This document shows positions 7,785 to 16,775 of a DNA stretch of 17,609 bases, piece after piece. Location of the stretch: contig JWZX01002267.1 of NCBI GenBank assembly GCA_001275005.1, positions 1 to 17,609 on the forward strand. Reading direction: 5' to 3'. Position 1 is the first letter of the stretch. Each line of letters opens with the position of its first letter. Below the pieces are notes generated by a model, which saw only the letters and a list, made by a program, of their open reading frames with translations, ran no database searches and was not told the origin of the DNA. This DNA comes from Chrysochromulina tobinii (taxonomy: Eukaryota > Haptophyta > Prymnesiales > Chrysochromulinaceae). A program made the position numbers and the translations under genes.

Positions 7785-10017
7785 ATGGGAAGAGGCGCTC
7801 CGTCCACGGTGGCCCTCGTGCTGCTGCTTCGGAGCCTGCTATGCACGGGCCAGAATACCCCTCCCTTCCATCCCGCCTGCAACAACACCTGCGCACGGAG
7901 CACGTGCGGGGCGCTCTACAATGATTTCTACTGCGATAACTTTGTCATCCTCAGTTGCAATTGCACTGGCTGCTGCGCGCAGCAGTCGCCACCGCCATTA
8001 TCGCCGTCGCCGCTGCCTCCGCCGCCGGCTCGGCCACCACCACGCCGGCCTCCGCCGACGCCTCCTCCGCCATCTCCGCCTCCACCATCTCCGCCGCCGC
8101 GGCCGCCGCCTCCATCACCACCACCACCGAGTCCGCCACCACCATCACCACCACCGCCGAGTCCGCCGCCGAGACCACCTCCGCCAACCAGTCCGGAGCC
8201 CTCGCCGCCCCCACCACCCTCACCCTCACCGCCGCCACCACCGCCACCTGGGCCCAGTGCGCCGCCGCCTCCGAGTCCTCTGCCTCCGGAGCCATCGCCG
8301 CCTCCTCCATCGCCGCCGCCACCCGTCGCCGCCGCCCTCGCCGCCTCCGCCTCCTTCGCCACCGCCGCCCTCACCACCGCCTTCACCGCCACCCTCGCCA
8401 CCGCCACCCTCGCCACCACCGCCCTCACCACCACCGCCCTCGCCGCCCCCGCCCTCTCCACCGCCAACACCGCCGCCTCCATCAACACCGCCGCCCTCAC
8501 CGCTGCCCTCACCGCCACCCTCTCCTCCTCCACCATCGCCGCCTCCTCCGTCGCCACCGCCGCCTTCGCCCTCGCCCTCACCGCCACCCTCTCCACCACG
8601 ACCATCGCCGCCGCCGCCATCACCACCACCGCCCTCGCCTCCATCGCCATCGCCACCACCGCCGTCGCCTCCGCCGCCGTCCCCACCTCCGCCGTCGCCT
8701 CCGCCGCCGTCACCACCGCCGTCACCGCGGCCCTCACCGCCACCCTCTCCTCCGCCGCCGTCGCCTCCGCCGCCGTCCCCACCTCCGCCGTCGCCTCCGC
8801 CACCTTCGCCACCGTCACCGCTCACGCCGCCACAACCGCCTTCGATGCCGCCATATGGAGCGATCACGCTCACCGTCGTTGTCGACGCGACGATCGACAC
8901 CTTCAACCAGACGGCCTACATCGTGGGCCTTGCTGCCCTCCTCGGCAACGTGCCCAGGAGCGCGATCCAGCTCTCGGTCACCGCGGGCAGTCTCGTAGTC
9001 CGTGCCACCGTACGCGTGTACAGTGCCGCCGTGAACAACCCACTCATGACGCGTATCAACTCCATCACGCCCGCCCAGCTCGCAGCGGCTACTGGCTCTA
9101 GTGTGTTGACGATCAGCGGGGTCACTGCCACCCTGCTCTTCCCCTCGCCGACACAGCCGCCGCCGCCGCGTGTGCCTGAGGAGCGTGCCATCTGGTCGCC
9201 ATTGTGGTGGCTCCTCATTGCGCTCGGGATCGGAGTATGCGTGCTCTTGGTCGGGCTATGGACAAGGTGGCTCTGCTGCGGCAACTCGGCGGACGAGAAG
9301 AACCCACCGCCAGTACCGGTGGACTACATACCACGCACCATACAAGAGGACGACGAGGATGCGTGGGTCAACGACGATGAGACGACGATGAGGCGGCAGA
9401 CGGCGGCGATGAATGTGGACTACATGCCGCCCCCCATACCTATGCCTGGGCAAGAGGACCTCGGTTCGATTGATGTCAACGCGCAAATTTGGTACGACCT
9501 AGGCTTCGTGGATGGCAACGCACCCCAGATTCGCACGCACCATGAGCGGCCCACACACCGGAGCTCGCGCCGTGCCACGCGCGCTCCCGCCCCACTTGAG
9601 TTTGGCGTGGCGGCGACTCAGCGCACAGAGATCGAGCTGCAACAGTTTCGAGGCAGTCCTGGCTCGCCGGTCGGGCGCACGCCGGCGCCCTCTTCACACC
9701 CAGGGCGGGAGACCTTTCGGGGGGCGGGACGCCCACGACCGCTGGCCGCGCTCCCGCCGGCTCCGCCGGCCAACCCACCGCAACCCCCAGATTGGGTTCG
9801 GGACGTTACGTCTCCGATCGAGGGGACTGCGGGAGCAGATTTCGCTCCCGGTAGCATCGCCGCCCAAAACGAAGCGCTCGTGATGCAAGAGAGGTACGCC
9901 GTCGAAGACTACATGGAGAGAGTCCGCTCTACCCCTTCGGCGACACGGCAGACGGTTTCGTCGCTCCACGTGCCCACCGACGAGGTGCAGCCTAGACAAT
10001 TGTTCCAACATGTTTAG
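7785..10017 (+). CDS. Hydroxyproline-rich type I membrane glycoprotein, with an apparent +1 frame offset at about 8322
   Basis: The start at 7785 gives a signal peptide (hydrophobic VALVLLLRSLLC, likely cleaved before QNTPPF). The alternative longer frame from 7738 gives His/Arg-rich nonsense. Next is a compact Cys-rich module with nine cysteines (CNNTC, STCG, FYCDN, LSCNCTGCC) resembling Cys modules of algal surface proteins. A long SPPPP/PPPSP region follows, of the extensin/pherophorin kind, expected to be hydroxylated and arabinosylated. At 8322-8325 one extra C moves the Pro-rich reading from one frame to the next; from 8323 it continues to TAG at 10015. The rest comprises a SEA-like extracellular domain (about 8850-9150, ITLTVVVDATID, ending SGVTATLLF), one transmembrane helix (about 9196-9276), a Cys/Arg boundary, and a 240-residue cytosolic tail with VDYIP/VDYMPPPIPMP motifs and Pro-rich segments. 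Together about 743 residues. The offset could be an assembly or sequencing error in the repeat, or a real mutation. Confidence 0.75.
7980..8820 (+). repeat. Low-complexity CCN/TCN repeat encoding the SPPPP region
   Basis: An approximately 840-bp tract is built from degenerate CCG/CCT/CCA/CCC and TCG/TCA codons. Because the period is three, all other frames are open as well, giving spurious Ala/Thr-, His/Arg- and Gly/Glu-rich ORFs on both strands. Only the Pro/Ser frame agrees with the flanking signal peptide and SEA-like domain. Confidence 0.9.
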
Positions 10018-10346
10018 AAATGTTTAGAAATATTTGCGTTCGTTTTGACCACACGCGCGACTTCGAGCTGAATGATTCGGCGCGACCTGCAGACCTTTGA
10101 AGCCGAGCACCTCGAAGCGCTGATAGCCAGGTACGAGGTGGTGTCTTGTGTGTAATGAAATTCACACCCGACACCGAAGTACACCCAGGCACACTCTCGA
10201 ATTTCAGCCGTTTCACACAGAGCTGGGTGAGCGCGGGGGGGGACCGCGACGAACCTGGACTGCTGAGCCTGGTGTGAACACTTTCTTTCTCACCTTTAAT
10301 GGGCGGGCTGTGCTAGCTCCGACCTGCGAGTGGGACGGCGAGTGGG
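10018..10346. other. Intergenic between two plus-strand membrane-protein genes
   Basis: No gene is supported here. Just after the glycoprotein stop the sequence ATGTTTAGAA occurs twice (10010-10029). TGTAA, the polyadenylation signal of green algae, occurs at 10150-10154, but its use in this organism is unknown. A CGAGTGGGA motif is duplicated immediately before the next start (10327-10347). Confidence 0.4.
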
Positions 10347-13044
10347 ATGACTTTGCTCGATGAATCGCCACAATTCAAGCCCGGCGCTGCCGGCTGGAAA
10401 GGGATGACCGACGAGGCTACCCCAGCAGACGAATTTGCCCCACCCAATGCGGCGCAGCCCAGCACACCGGCTGAGGAAAGCAGACTTCCACCGCTAGGTT
10501 TGGCAATATCTGTGGTCGTCCTCACATTGGTAGCTTTCTTGCAGGTCCTCCTCTTCTCGGACATCGGTTTTGGGATCGAGGTCTTCAATGCACTCGGACC
10601 GCGAGGTGCATTGGACAACATGACTGAAGAGTTGAATGTGGATTTCGTGGTGTGGTCACTGCTCCTAGTGCTGTACCTCCTCGACGCTGAGCATTGGACT
10701 AGCTGCATGGGCCGTTTTTTCTTTCTGTCCGGCCTCTCTCTCGCGGGGTGTGCCGTGTTCTTCTCGGCCATGTTGAGCTCGGAAGCAACTCCGCAGTGGG
10801 CGCTCGCAGCGGTCACGCTTCTGCTGCCAGTGTCCGCCTCAATCATCCGCGCGTTTCTCTTCGACAGCCACGTTCCGCCTCACGTGATCCTCCGCGTGTT
10901 TTCAATCGCGTTTGCTGTCGCGGCTACCTTGGTGCTCATCGCGTGGGGATCCTGGGTCGGTTCGGGCAATCTCTATACAGAGGCCAACAGGAACGTGTTG
11001 GCGATGGCGCTACACTGTCCTCGTCCGCCGCTCGATGTAACCACCACGCTCAATGTAACCGCCACCCTCAATGTAACCGCCTCGCTCAATGTGACCACCA
11101 TGCTCAATGTGATTGCCGGTGGCTCAAAGACCGACGACGATGGCCGCGCCTGCTTATTGACCGTGGCGTTGCTGTGGGCGTGCCCTCTCATCCTGTCCTT
11201 GGGCTGCTTCCTCTTCGCATGCATCTTCTTCTTATTTGGGCGGTTCATGCAGAAGAGCCCCGAGCTCGCGGCCCAGGTGGGGCTCAAGGCCGGTTTCGTG
11301 GCGATCGCCTGCGGCGTGTGGGTCGGCTTCTCTTTCAACGGCTTCTCTTCGAAACTCTTCCACTCGCTCGTCGTCCTCCTCTTCACAGTCCTTTGGGTCG
11401 TCGCCGGGATCCTCGTGTCGACGCTAGGGTGGAAATGGTTCGTCAGCTCCTCGGAGAACTCCGATGCGGTGCTCGGTATGAAGAGGCGCCTCAACCAATA
11501 CGACGCGCTCAAGGGTGCCGTCGTCCTCATGGGACTCCCGCTTCTCGTGCCGTACCTCATGGTACACACTGTCAAGCAGTTCTTCCGCCGCGCGCGAGGA
11601 CATGCTGCGAGCTCAGGGCCACTGACCGGCGAGGCGACCGTGATCTTGCTCGAGCTCAAGCGTTGGGCGTGGGTGAGCGTGCTGTCTTGGACGTCGCTCT
11701 GGTGCTGGCTCGCGTGGGGCTCACTCTACATCCCGGTGCTCACCAACATCGTCGTCGCCTACTTCATTCAGTTGCTGGCCCCGCTCAACTGGGCCCTCGT
11801 CTCGTTCCTCTTCCTCGCCCTGGGATTCGTCATGTTCCTCAACCCCTTCTTCCCTGGTCCGGTCTTTTACCTGATGGGGGGAGTTCTACTGGTGCCCTTG
11901 TGCGACCAAGCATTCAACGGTTCCGTCTCTACAGGCCCGGAGACAGTCATCCTCCCTTTCGTTTGGACGCTCCTGCTCTGCTACATGATGAAGTTTGCCT
12001 CTCAGGTCGCTTGCCAGAAGATCTTTGGCGAGTGGATGGGCGCAAACCCAGCGATGCGCTCGATTGTGGCGCCGAACTCGATGCCGATGCGCGCCGTGCG
12101 CTACGTCCTCTCCCAGCCCGGCCTCTCTCCCGGCAAGATTGCCGTCGTGTGCGCGGGTCCGGACTGGCCCGTGGCCGTCTTCTTTGGCATCGTGCGCAAG
12201 ATGCCTGGCGGCGAGTCGCTGTCCACCTGCTCGGTGATGCTCGGTCTGACGCCCATCTTCATCTTGATCGCGCCCACACTGGCGATGGGCCTCTTGATCT
12301 TTTACGAAGACATCTGGGGTGGCTTCTGGCCTTCGGCAACCTCGCTGATCACGATCTTTAACATTGGCCTCAACGTCGGCGCCACCCTGTCGTACCTCTA
12401 CTATGTCCAGCGAGTCCTACGCACCCCGAGCGCCCTTGCGGTGTGCGAGGCGTATCCCGAGGACAAGGAGGTGGCCGCGCGTGACGCTGCGGCCGCTGCT
12501 CGGAAGGGTAAGTCGCACGCGCCACTTTTTGCCACTAATTGTCACTAATTGCCACTAATTGCCACTGATTGCCACTAATTGCCTCTCAGGGGAAGTCGCA
12601 CGCGCCACTGAGTGGGACAAGATGCCGCTGCTGCCGAAGCTCGTGCTCTTCGGGCGCACATCCCTCTTTGTTTTCTCCGCCTACCTCCTCTTCTTCTTCG
12701 GCTCCCGCATGTTCGAGAACCTCGAGATTACAGGAGATGTGTACACGGTCGCTTGCGTCCGTGCGACCGAACGGTGCCCCCATCCACATGTGCAACCACT
12801 CGGCTGGGTCGGCTTCGGGCTCGTCGGCCTCTATCTCGTGATCGGGAAGTGGTTCGATCGGTGGCTCGACCGAACCGTGCTCGCGCAAAAGCGATCGGAA
12901 ACTCTGCCACCAACCCTCGAGGAATTCCCATCGGATTCTCCCCCTTCAAACCTCGAAGCTGGTCGGAATCTGAGCCCGGGCCGTAGAGGTGTCGACGTCG
13001 GTATAGAGCTCGTGTCGGTCGAGCGCTCGGAGCACTTAAGCTGA
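10347..13044 (+). CDS. Large polytopic membrane protein (871 residues, two exons), possibly VTT/DedA-like
   Basis: CDS join is 10347..12507 and 12590..13044. Exon 1 ends AAGG before a perfect GTAAGT donor; exon 2 follows CTCTCAG. The split codon is phase 1, giving ARKG then EVARATEWDK. The protein has a hydrophilic N-terminus, then roughly 14-16 hydrophobic segments, and a soluble Ser/Glu/Arg C-terminus of about 60 residues. Between the early membrane segments is a loop with repeated NVT glycosylation sequons, so that loop is probably lumenal or extracellular. The segment NPFFPGPVFYLMGGVLL and the later PGLSPGKIAVVCAGPDWPVAVFFGIV, followed by LGLTPIFILIAPT, recall the VTT/SNARE-associated-Golgi (DedA) fold and related algal and oomycete proteins. 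This is from memory of the family and is weak. A transporter or scramblase role is possible, not shown. Same strand as the upstream glycoprotein gene. Confidence 0.75.
11031..11120 (+). repeat. Five-unit 18-bp minisatellite encoding N-glycosylation sequons
   Basis: Five consecutive 18-bp units (CTCAATGTAACCGCCACC type) start at 11031, 11049, 11067, 11085 and 11103. They encode LDVTTT, LNVTAT, LNVTAS, LNVTTM and LNVIAG. Units 2-4 each supply an N-V-T sequon. The end units have lost it (Asp for Asn in the first, Ile for Thr in the last). Confidence 0.92.
12508..12589 (+). other. 82-nt intron built from repeats
   Basis: The donor GTAAGT (12508) and acceptor CTCTCAG (12583-12589) restore the frame between the two parts of the membrane-protein gene. 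The interior is five 10-bp units GCCACTAATT (12531-12580) with a few changes. The intron start repeats the start of exon 2: the 17-mer AAGTCGCACGCGCCACT lies at 12510-12526 and again at 12593-12609, preceded by GGGT and GGGG respectively. Confidence 0.85.
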
Positions 13045-13275
13045 CGCCCAGTCACAGACCTAAAACGTAAAAGCCTTCGCACGTTGGCGGGAACCGGGAT
13101 TCAACCGTACAGTCAACCGTATGGTCTATGGAACATATAACAAGACAGCGACGCCGAAGACGAGCGTGGAATCACGTGCACATGCATGCATGGCGTGCAC
13201 GGAAGCCCGAGCGTGTGGCGCTATGGAAGTACGAGAGTGTGGGTCTGTGGAACAGTCTACAGTGGAAGGCTGGAA
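13045..13275. other. 3' region of the membrane-protein gene and left flank of the hAT element
   Basis: No gene is supported. The sequence after the stop is unremarkable down to the transposon end at 13276. No 8-bp target-site duplication matching the right flank is seen at the transposon boundary. Confidence 0.4.
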
Positions 13276-13294
13276 GTAGAGTAGCCTAACGTTA
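13276..13294 (+). repeat. Left terminal inverted repeat of the hAT element
   Basis: This 19-bp sequence is identical to the reverse complement of 16757-16775. It ends with the palindrome TAACGTTA. Confidence 0.92.
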
Positions 13295-13343
13295 GATTTG
13301 AGTTCTAACGTTAAGGAAGCGTTAATTTTTTTCCTTAACGTTG
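13287..13343. repeat. Left subterminal TAACGTTA repeats
   Basis: TAACGTTA occurs at 13287-13294 and 13306-13313, and a one-mismatch copy TAACGTTG at 13336-13343. A partial AACGTTA follows near 13384-13390. Subterminal repeats of this kind are the usual secondary binding sites of hAT transposases; that role is inferred here. Confidence 0.6.
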
Positions 13344-13480
13344 TTTCATGTTAATGTTAATGATGAAAGGCTTGTTGTTGTTAAACGTTAATAACACTGT
13401 TTTGCTTAAGCGACTCCTTACTCGCTTCTGCCGACCGCAGGGCTCGAGGGACGAGGCAGCGGTCGAGGCGGCGAGGCTAT

Positions 13481-16400
13481 TCAGTCCATGTTGAGCTTGG
13501 TGAAGATGATGTCAGCGATTGTGGCAGGTGATGCATTCTTGCGCTGATCAGTGAAAGCGAGGCCGACCTGTGAGAAGAGGCGCTCAACGGTTGCCGAGCT
13601 AGCCGGGCAGCCGAGATACTGACGAGCCATGGCCGACAGGTTGGGAAACTTCTTGGCATTCGTTTCCCACCATTCGAGTGCGTCCCAATCAGTTGCGTAC
13701 TCGATCTGCGGGAGAGCGAGGTATGCAGCAAGCTCGTCAGCGTGCGGCGCATCCTCAGCTGCAGGAGTTGTAGGTGCGGGAGATTGACCAGCCGCCTGAG
13801 CGGCGCCCGCAACACGAACCACGAAAAAGGATGCAGCAGAAACCTTGCGCCTCTTCACGTGGCCAGCCACCGCCGGCGCCGGCACTTCGTCACCCGCAGC
13901 GGGCAAGGCACGGTTTGCCTCCTCGCCTGCAGCGACGAACTTGTCTTTGTAGTTCTTGTTGTACTCCTCGCTGAACCACTTGAGGGCGTCGCGACGAGAG
14001 GAAGGCCTGAGCATGTCGTCTCCCACGAAGGTAAGCTTCTTGTATCGAGGGTCCAGCATGGAGGCGATGAACCAGAACTGCTTGACGGAGAGCGACAGAT
14101 CTGTGTCAAAGCGATCGATGAGGCGCTGATGGTAGAGCTTGCGCGCTTCCTGCACCTTGGGCTGCAGGGCCGAGTGCAAGACGACGACAGGATTGGCGGT
14201 GGCGTCGTTGTACTCGTCCTCGTCACGGTTGCGAAAGTAGATATCGTGTGACTCGGCAGAGTAGGCCATGAGTCGGTACACGGTGGGGATGACGAGCGAC
14301 GACGTGGGATACTCATCACCTTCAAGCAGCTGAGACCCAACAGCTGCTTCCATCAAGCACGCAGAGCTCTCTTCGAGGTGGTCCCAATCAACAAATGAGA
14401 GCTTATTCTTGCCCCACACCTCGCCGGCCTCCTTGTACTTGGGGTCCTTGTCCATCTCTTGCACGGCGGACTTGTTGTACGTGAGCTCGTCTGCCATGTT
14501 GTGCGCCGTCCTCCAGCGCGTCTTCACGTCTTGGTCGATTGTCGTCATCTCGAGCCCTACACGCTTCTGGCAAACGTGGAAGTCCGAAAGGCCAATGGTC
14601 GAGTGGTGAAGGTAGCCGACAAGCCCGCGAGCCTTGGAAAAGCTCTCGGCCACGCTGCCCTTGGGGATAGCCAAGTCGTTGCCGTTCTTGTGCTTCTGCA
14701 CGTACGTGAATGGAAGCGTGCACAGCTCAATCGTATGGTTGATGCACGGTGCCCAGAGTCCATCCTCATCCCACGCCGCCTTAATGTTGGCGCCATTGTC
14801 CGAGATCTTCTTGAAGATGAATATGGCTGGATCCGCGTCAGCCGACGTGTCCTTCTCAATGCCAAGGCGCTCGAGGTCTTCGGGCTTCAGGCAGATGCGG
14901 GTGAGGGCTTGATCGAGATTGGCATTGATGCCCAGTAATTCGGGCACCTTGAGGCCGATGCCCCACAGAGCTTCCTTTGTCCACTCGCCGATGTGGTATG
15001 CAGTGTGGCGCTCGGACTCGCACGCCACGAGGCCGATGAGCGCCTTCTCCATCTTGAACTCCGGCATGCCATGCGCATAGATGCCAAAGAGGCCCATGCC
15101 GTTATCGGACCAGAGGTCGCCCGTGATGGAGATCTTGATCCCCGCCTTCAGGCAGCGAACGAGGAAGTTGCGTGCGTTGGCCTTGGCCTCCACGCCGAGC
15201 AACTGGAGATGGCGGTGCACCGTCTCTTTAAGTGGGAGGCTGTAGCGGAAGCGCGCCTTGCAGAGCTCAAGCATGCGCGCGAGGAGCTCCTTGAGCTCTT
15301 TGTCCTCAGTGATGGACTGTGGCCGCCCGCATTTAGCAACCCAACGCGCCGCGAGGCGGTCGAGCTCGTTGGCGTCCTTCTCGTTCAGGGCCGGCTTGCT
15401 CTCATCAACCTTGGCAGCGAGCGCCTCGGAGATCATCTGTGCGCTCGTCTTGCGCTCGCCGGTCGTCTTGATATGGAGCCATTCCTCACGGTGTTCCGCT
15501 TCGAGATGGACGATGTGCCCGCTCGTACCAGTGCCACGCTTGGGCTGCGCATTGCACACGCGGCCGGGCTCGCCGCTCCGATGCGGCATGGTGCATAAGT
15601 TGGTTGCTCGATCGAAGCATTTCCACACACGAGAGGTTCCCACACGCTTGTGTTTTCGCTCCGATTCTTGAGCTGTGCCGAGGTTTGCGGCATCTCTGCA
15701 ACAGGGGTCGAGAGCACGGATTAGAAAAGGGATTGCAGCAAGTGAGAGCGCGCGCGAAGGCTGCCTGCTGCGTGGCTGGCTGCCTGACATGCTCCGCCGA
15801 GCGGCCCGATGGTGAGTCGGGTGCCACGATGGTCTCCCAAATCGCGGCAAGCATCCAGGCAGGCTCGCGGCAGCAGCAGCAGCAGGGCCGACCCCCGATG
15901 CAAGCACACGCATGCACGCGGCCACGCGCGCATGCGAGCGAACCTGTTGCCAGCATCGTTGCCAGCAGCAGCTGCGGCCGCTCTTGTGGCGGTGGCGGTG
16001 ACAGCGTGGGCGCCGGTGAGCATGCGCAGCTGCTCCTCCAGCACGTTCAGCTCGATGCCGATGGCCTCGTCATCCTCGTCGAGCTCGTCATCCTCGTCGA
16101 GCTCGTCATCCTCGTCGTCTTCTGCCTCATGCTCCTGATCCTCGTCGGATCCCAAGATGGCCATGCGTGCACGGCGCGCCTTCAGGCGGAGGAGCCGGTC
16201 GCGCCTCTTCTTGAGGTCCTCAGCCTTGCGCTTGGCCGCCTCCTCACGGGCCTTGACAGCCTCGACCACAGGGTTGACCTGAGGCATGAGTGCAGCAATG
16301 GAGTACTTCTCGTCCACGCTCTTCATCTCCTTTTCCCAGCCAACCAAGCATGAGGCCCGGCTCGTACGTGTTTGCCCAATTGCCCTTCCACTTGACCTCG

Positions 16401-16573
16401 TACACCCATCGCGGCTCACCACCTGGTAGATTGCCGCGCTGAGCACGGCTGCCCGTTAGCTTTTCGGCCTCATACTCGATGCCACGCTCATTGACGGCGC
16501 GGGCATCATTCGCGGGCGGGGGCCCACGCCCCTTCTGTCTGCCACCGCCATTGCCAATGCCTCTCGGCGGCAT
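13481..16573 (-). CDS. hAT transposase with N-terminal chromodomain and BED-like zinc finger, two exons, one apparent frameshift
   Basis: Exon 1 runs from ATG 16573 (MPPRGIG) to 15944; exon 2 is 15695..13481. Exon 1 encodes a chromodomain (EYEAEKL, then WVYEVKWKGNWANTYEP, about 16485-16355), a charged helix (VEAVKAREEAAKRKAEDLKKRR) and an acidic DEDDE repeat. Within the chromodomain end (16335-16352) one base too many moves the reading to a second frame (LVGWEKEMKSVDEKY). The intron joins AG to A-GAT, making one Arg codon and a continuous frame. Exon 2 begins with a BED-like finger (SRVWKCF, VCNAQ, then H-x4-H in HLEAEH; the second Cys is Gln). The hAT core has the first Asp in ITGDLWSD, the second in KKISDNGANIKAAW, the C-x2-H of PCINH, the TRWRTAHNM segment, and the C-terminal dimerisation region with SSATVERLFS at the end. 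Total about 950 residues. Catalytic blocks look intact, but the frame offset may inactivate the copy. Confidence 0.82.
15696..15943 (-). other. Predicted 248-nt intron of the hAT transposase gene
   Basis: Donor: CAG before GTTCGC at 15943. Acceptor: CCCTGTTGCAG ending at 15696, preceded by a pyrimidine-rich tract and CTAAT, a good branch-point candidate. Exon 1 leaves two bases (AG) and exon 2 supplies A, so the codon AGA and the frame are restored. The stops and unlikely residues of both unspliced readings fall inside the intron. Confidence 0.7.
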
Positions 16574-16756
16574 CACTTTTCGCCAACGATCGTGCTTCGC
16601 GCGTCTTTGTGGTTCTGTTTTCACGGTACCGCTCGGAGGCCATACGGAGTGAACTGTTAATGTTAACTGAAAACCCTTAACGTTAAAGTGTTGTTGTTAA
16701 TGGTTCCTATTGTTGTTATGTTGTTAGTGTTAAACACTTCAACAGTGTTTGGTCCT
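16574..16756 (-). promoter_or_regulatory. Transposase 5' region and right subterminal repeats
   Basis: Between the transposase ATG and the right terminal repeat the DNA turns A+T-rich with GTTAATG and GTTGTT motifs. TAACGTTA is found at 16678-16685. This segment must contain the transposase promoter if the gene is expressed. Confidence 0.45.
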
Positions 16757-16775
16757 TAACGTTAGGCTACTCTAC
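16757..16775 (-). repeat. Right terminal inverted repeat of the hAT element
   Basis: Perfect 19-bp partner of 13276-13294. It opens with TAACGTTA, repeated internally at 16678-16685. Confidence 0.92.

Larger units (their letters stand above)
13276..16775 (-). mobile_element. hAT-superfamily DNA transposon, full length (3.5 kb)
   Basis: A perfect 19-bp terminal inverted repeat, GTAGAGTAGCCTAACGTTA, lies at 13276-13294 with its reverse complement at 16757-16775. Counting from the second base, the end TAGAG fits the hAT terminal consensus Y-A-R-N-G. Both ends hold subterminal TAACGTTA palindromes and A+T-rich TTAATG/GTTGTT sequence, in contrast to the GC-rich interior. The element encloses one minus-strand transposase gene and nothing else. 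No 8-bp target duplication is found (left flank GCTGGAAG, right flank CGAGCCGT if the ends are set at TAGAG), so the flanks have changed since insertion, the true ends differ slightly, or the element moved by an unusual event. Confidence 0.88.

Noticed and set aside
7928-9101. Long Ala/Thr-, His/Arg- and Gly/Glu-rich ORFs on both strands over the Pro-rich region
   Set aside because: These are other frames of the CCN/TCN repeat; they lack the signal peptide and domains and end without meaning.
12531-12580. Regular 10-bp repeats as a CRISPR-like array
   Set aside because: Units are contiguous without spacers and lie inside a spliceosomal intron of a eukaryotic gene.
13088-13112. tRNA T-arm-like GGGATTCAACC
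   Set aside because: No acceptor stem, anticodon arm or D-arm can be placed around it on either strand.
15721-16446. Separate 241-residue gene beside the transposase
   Set aside because: Its first 32 residues are antisense-like sequence in the wrong frame over the chromodomain, and its tail after 15944 is intronic; the middle fits as part of the transposase.
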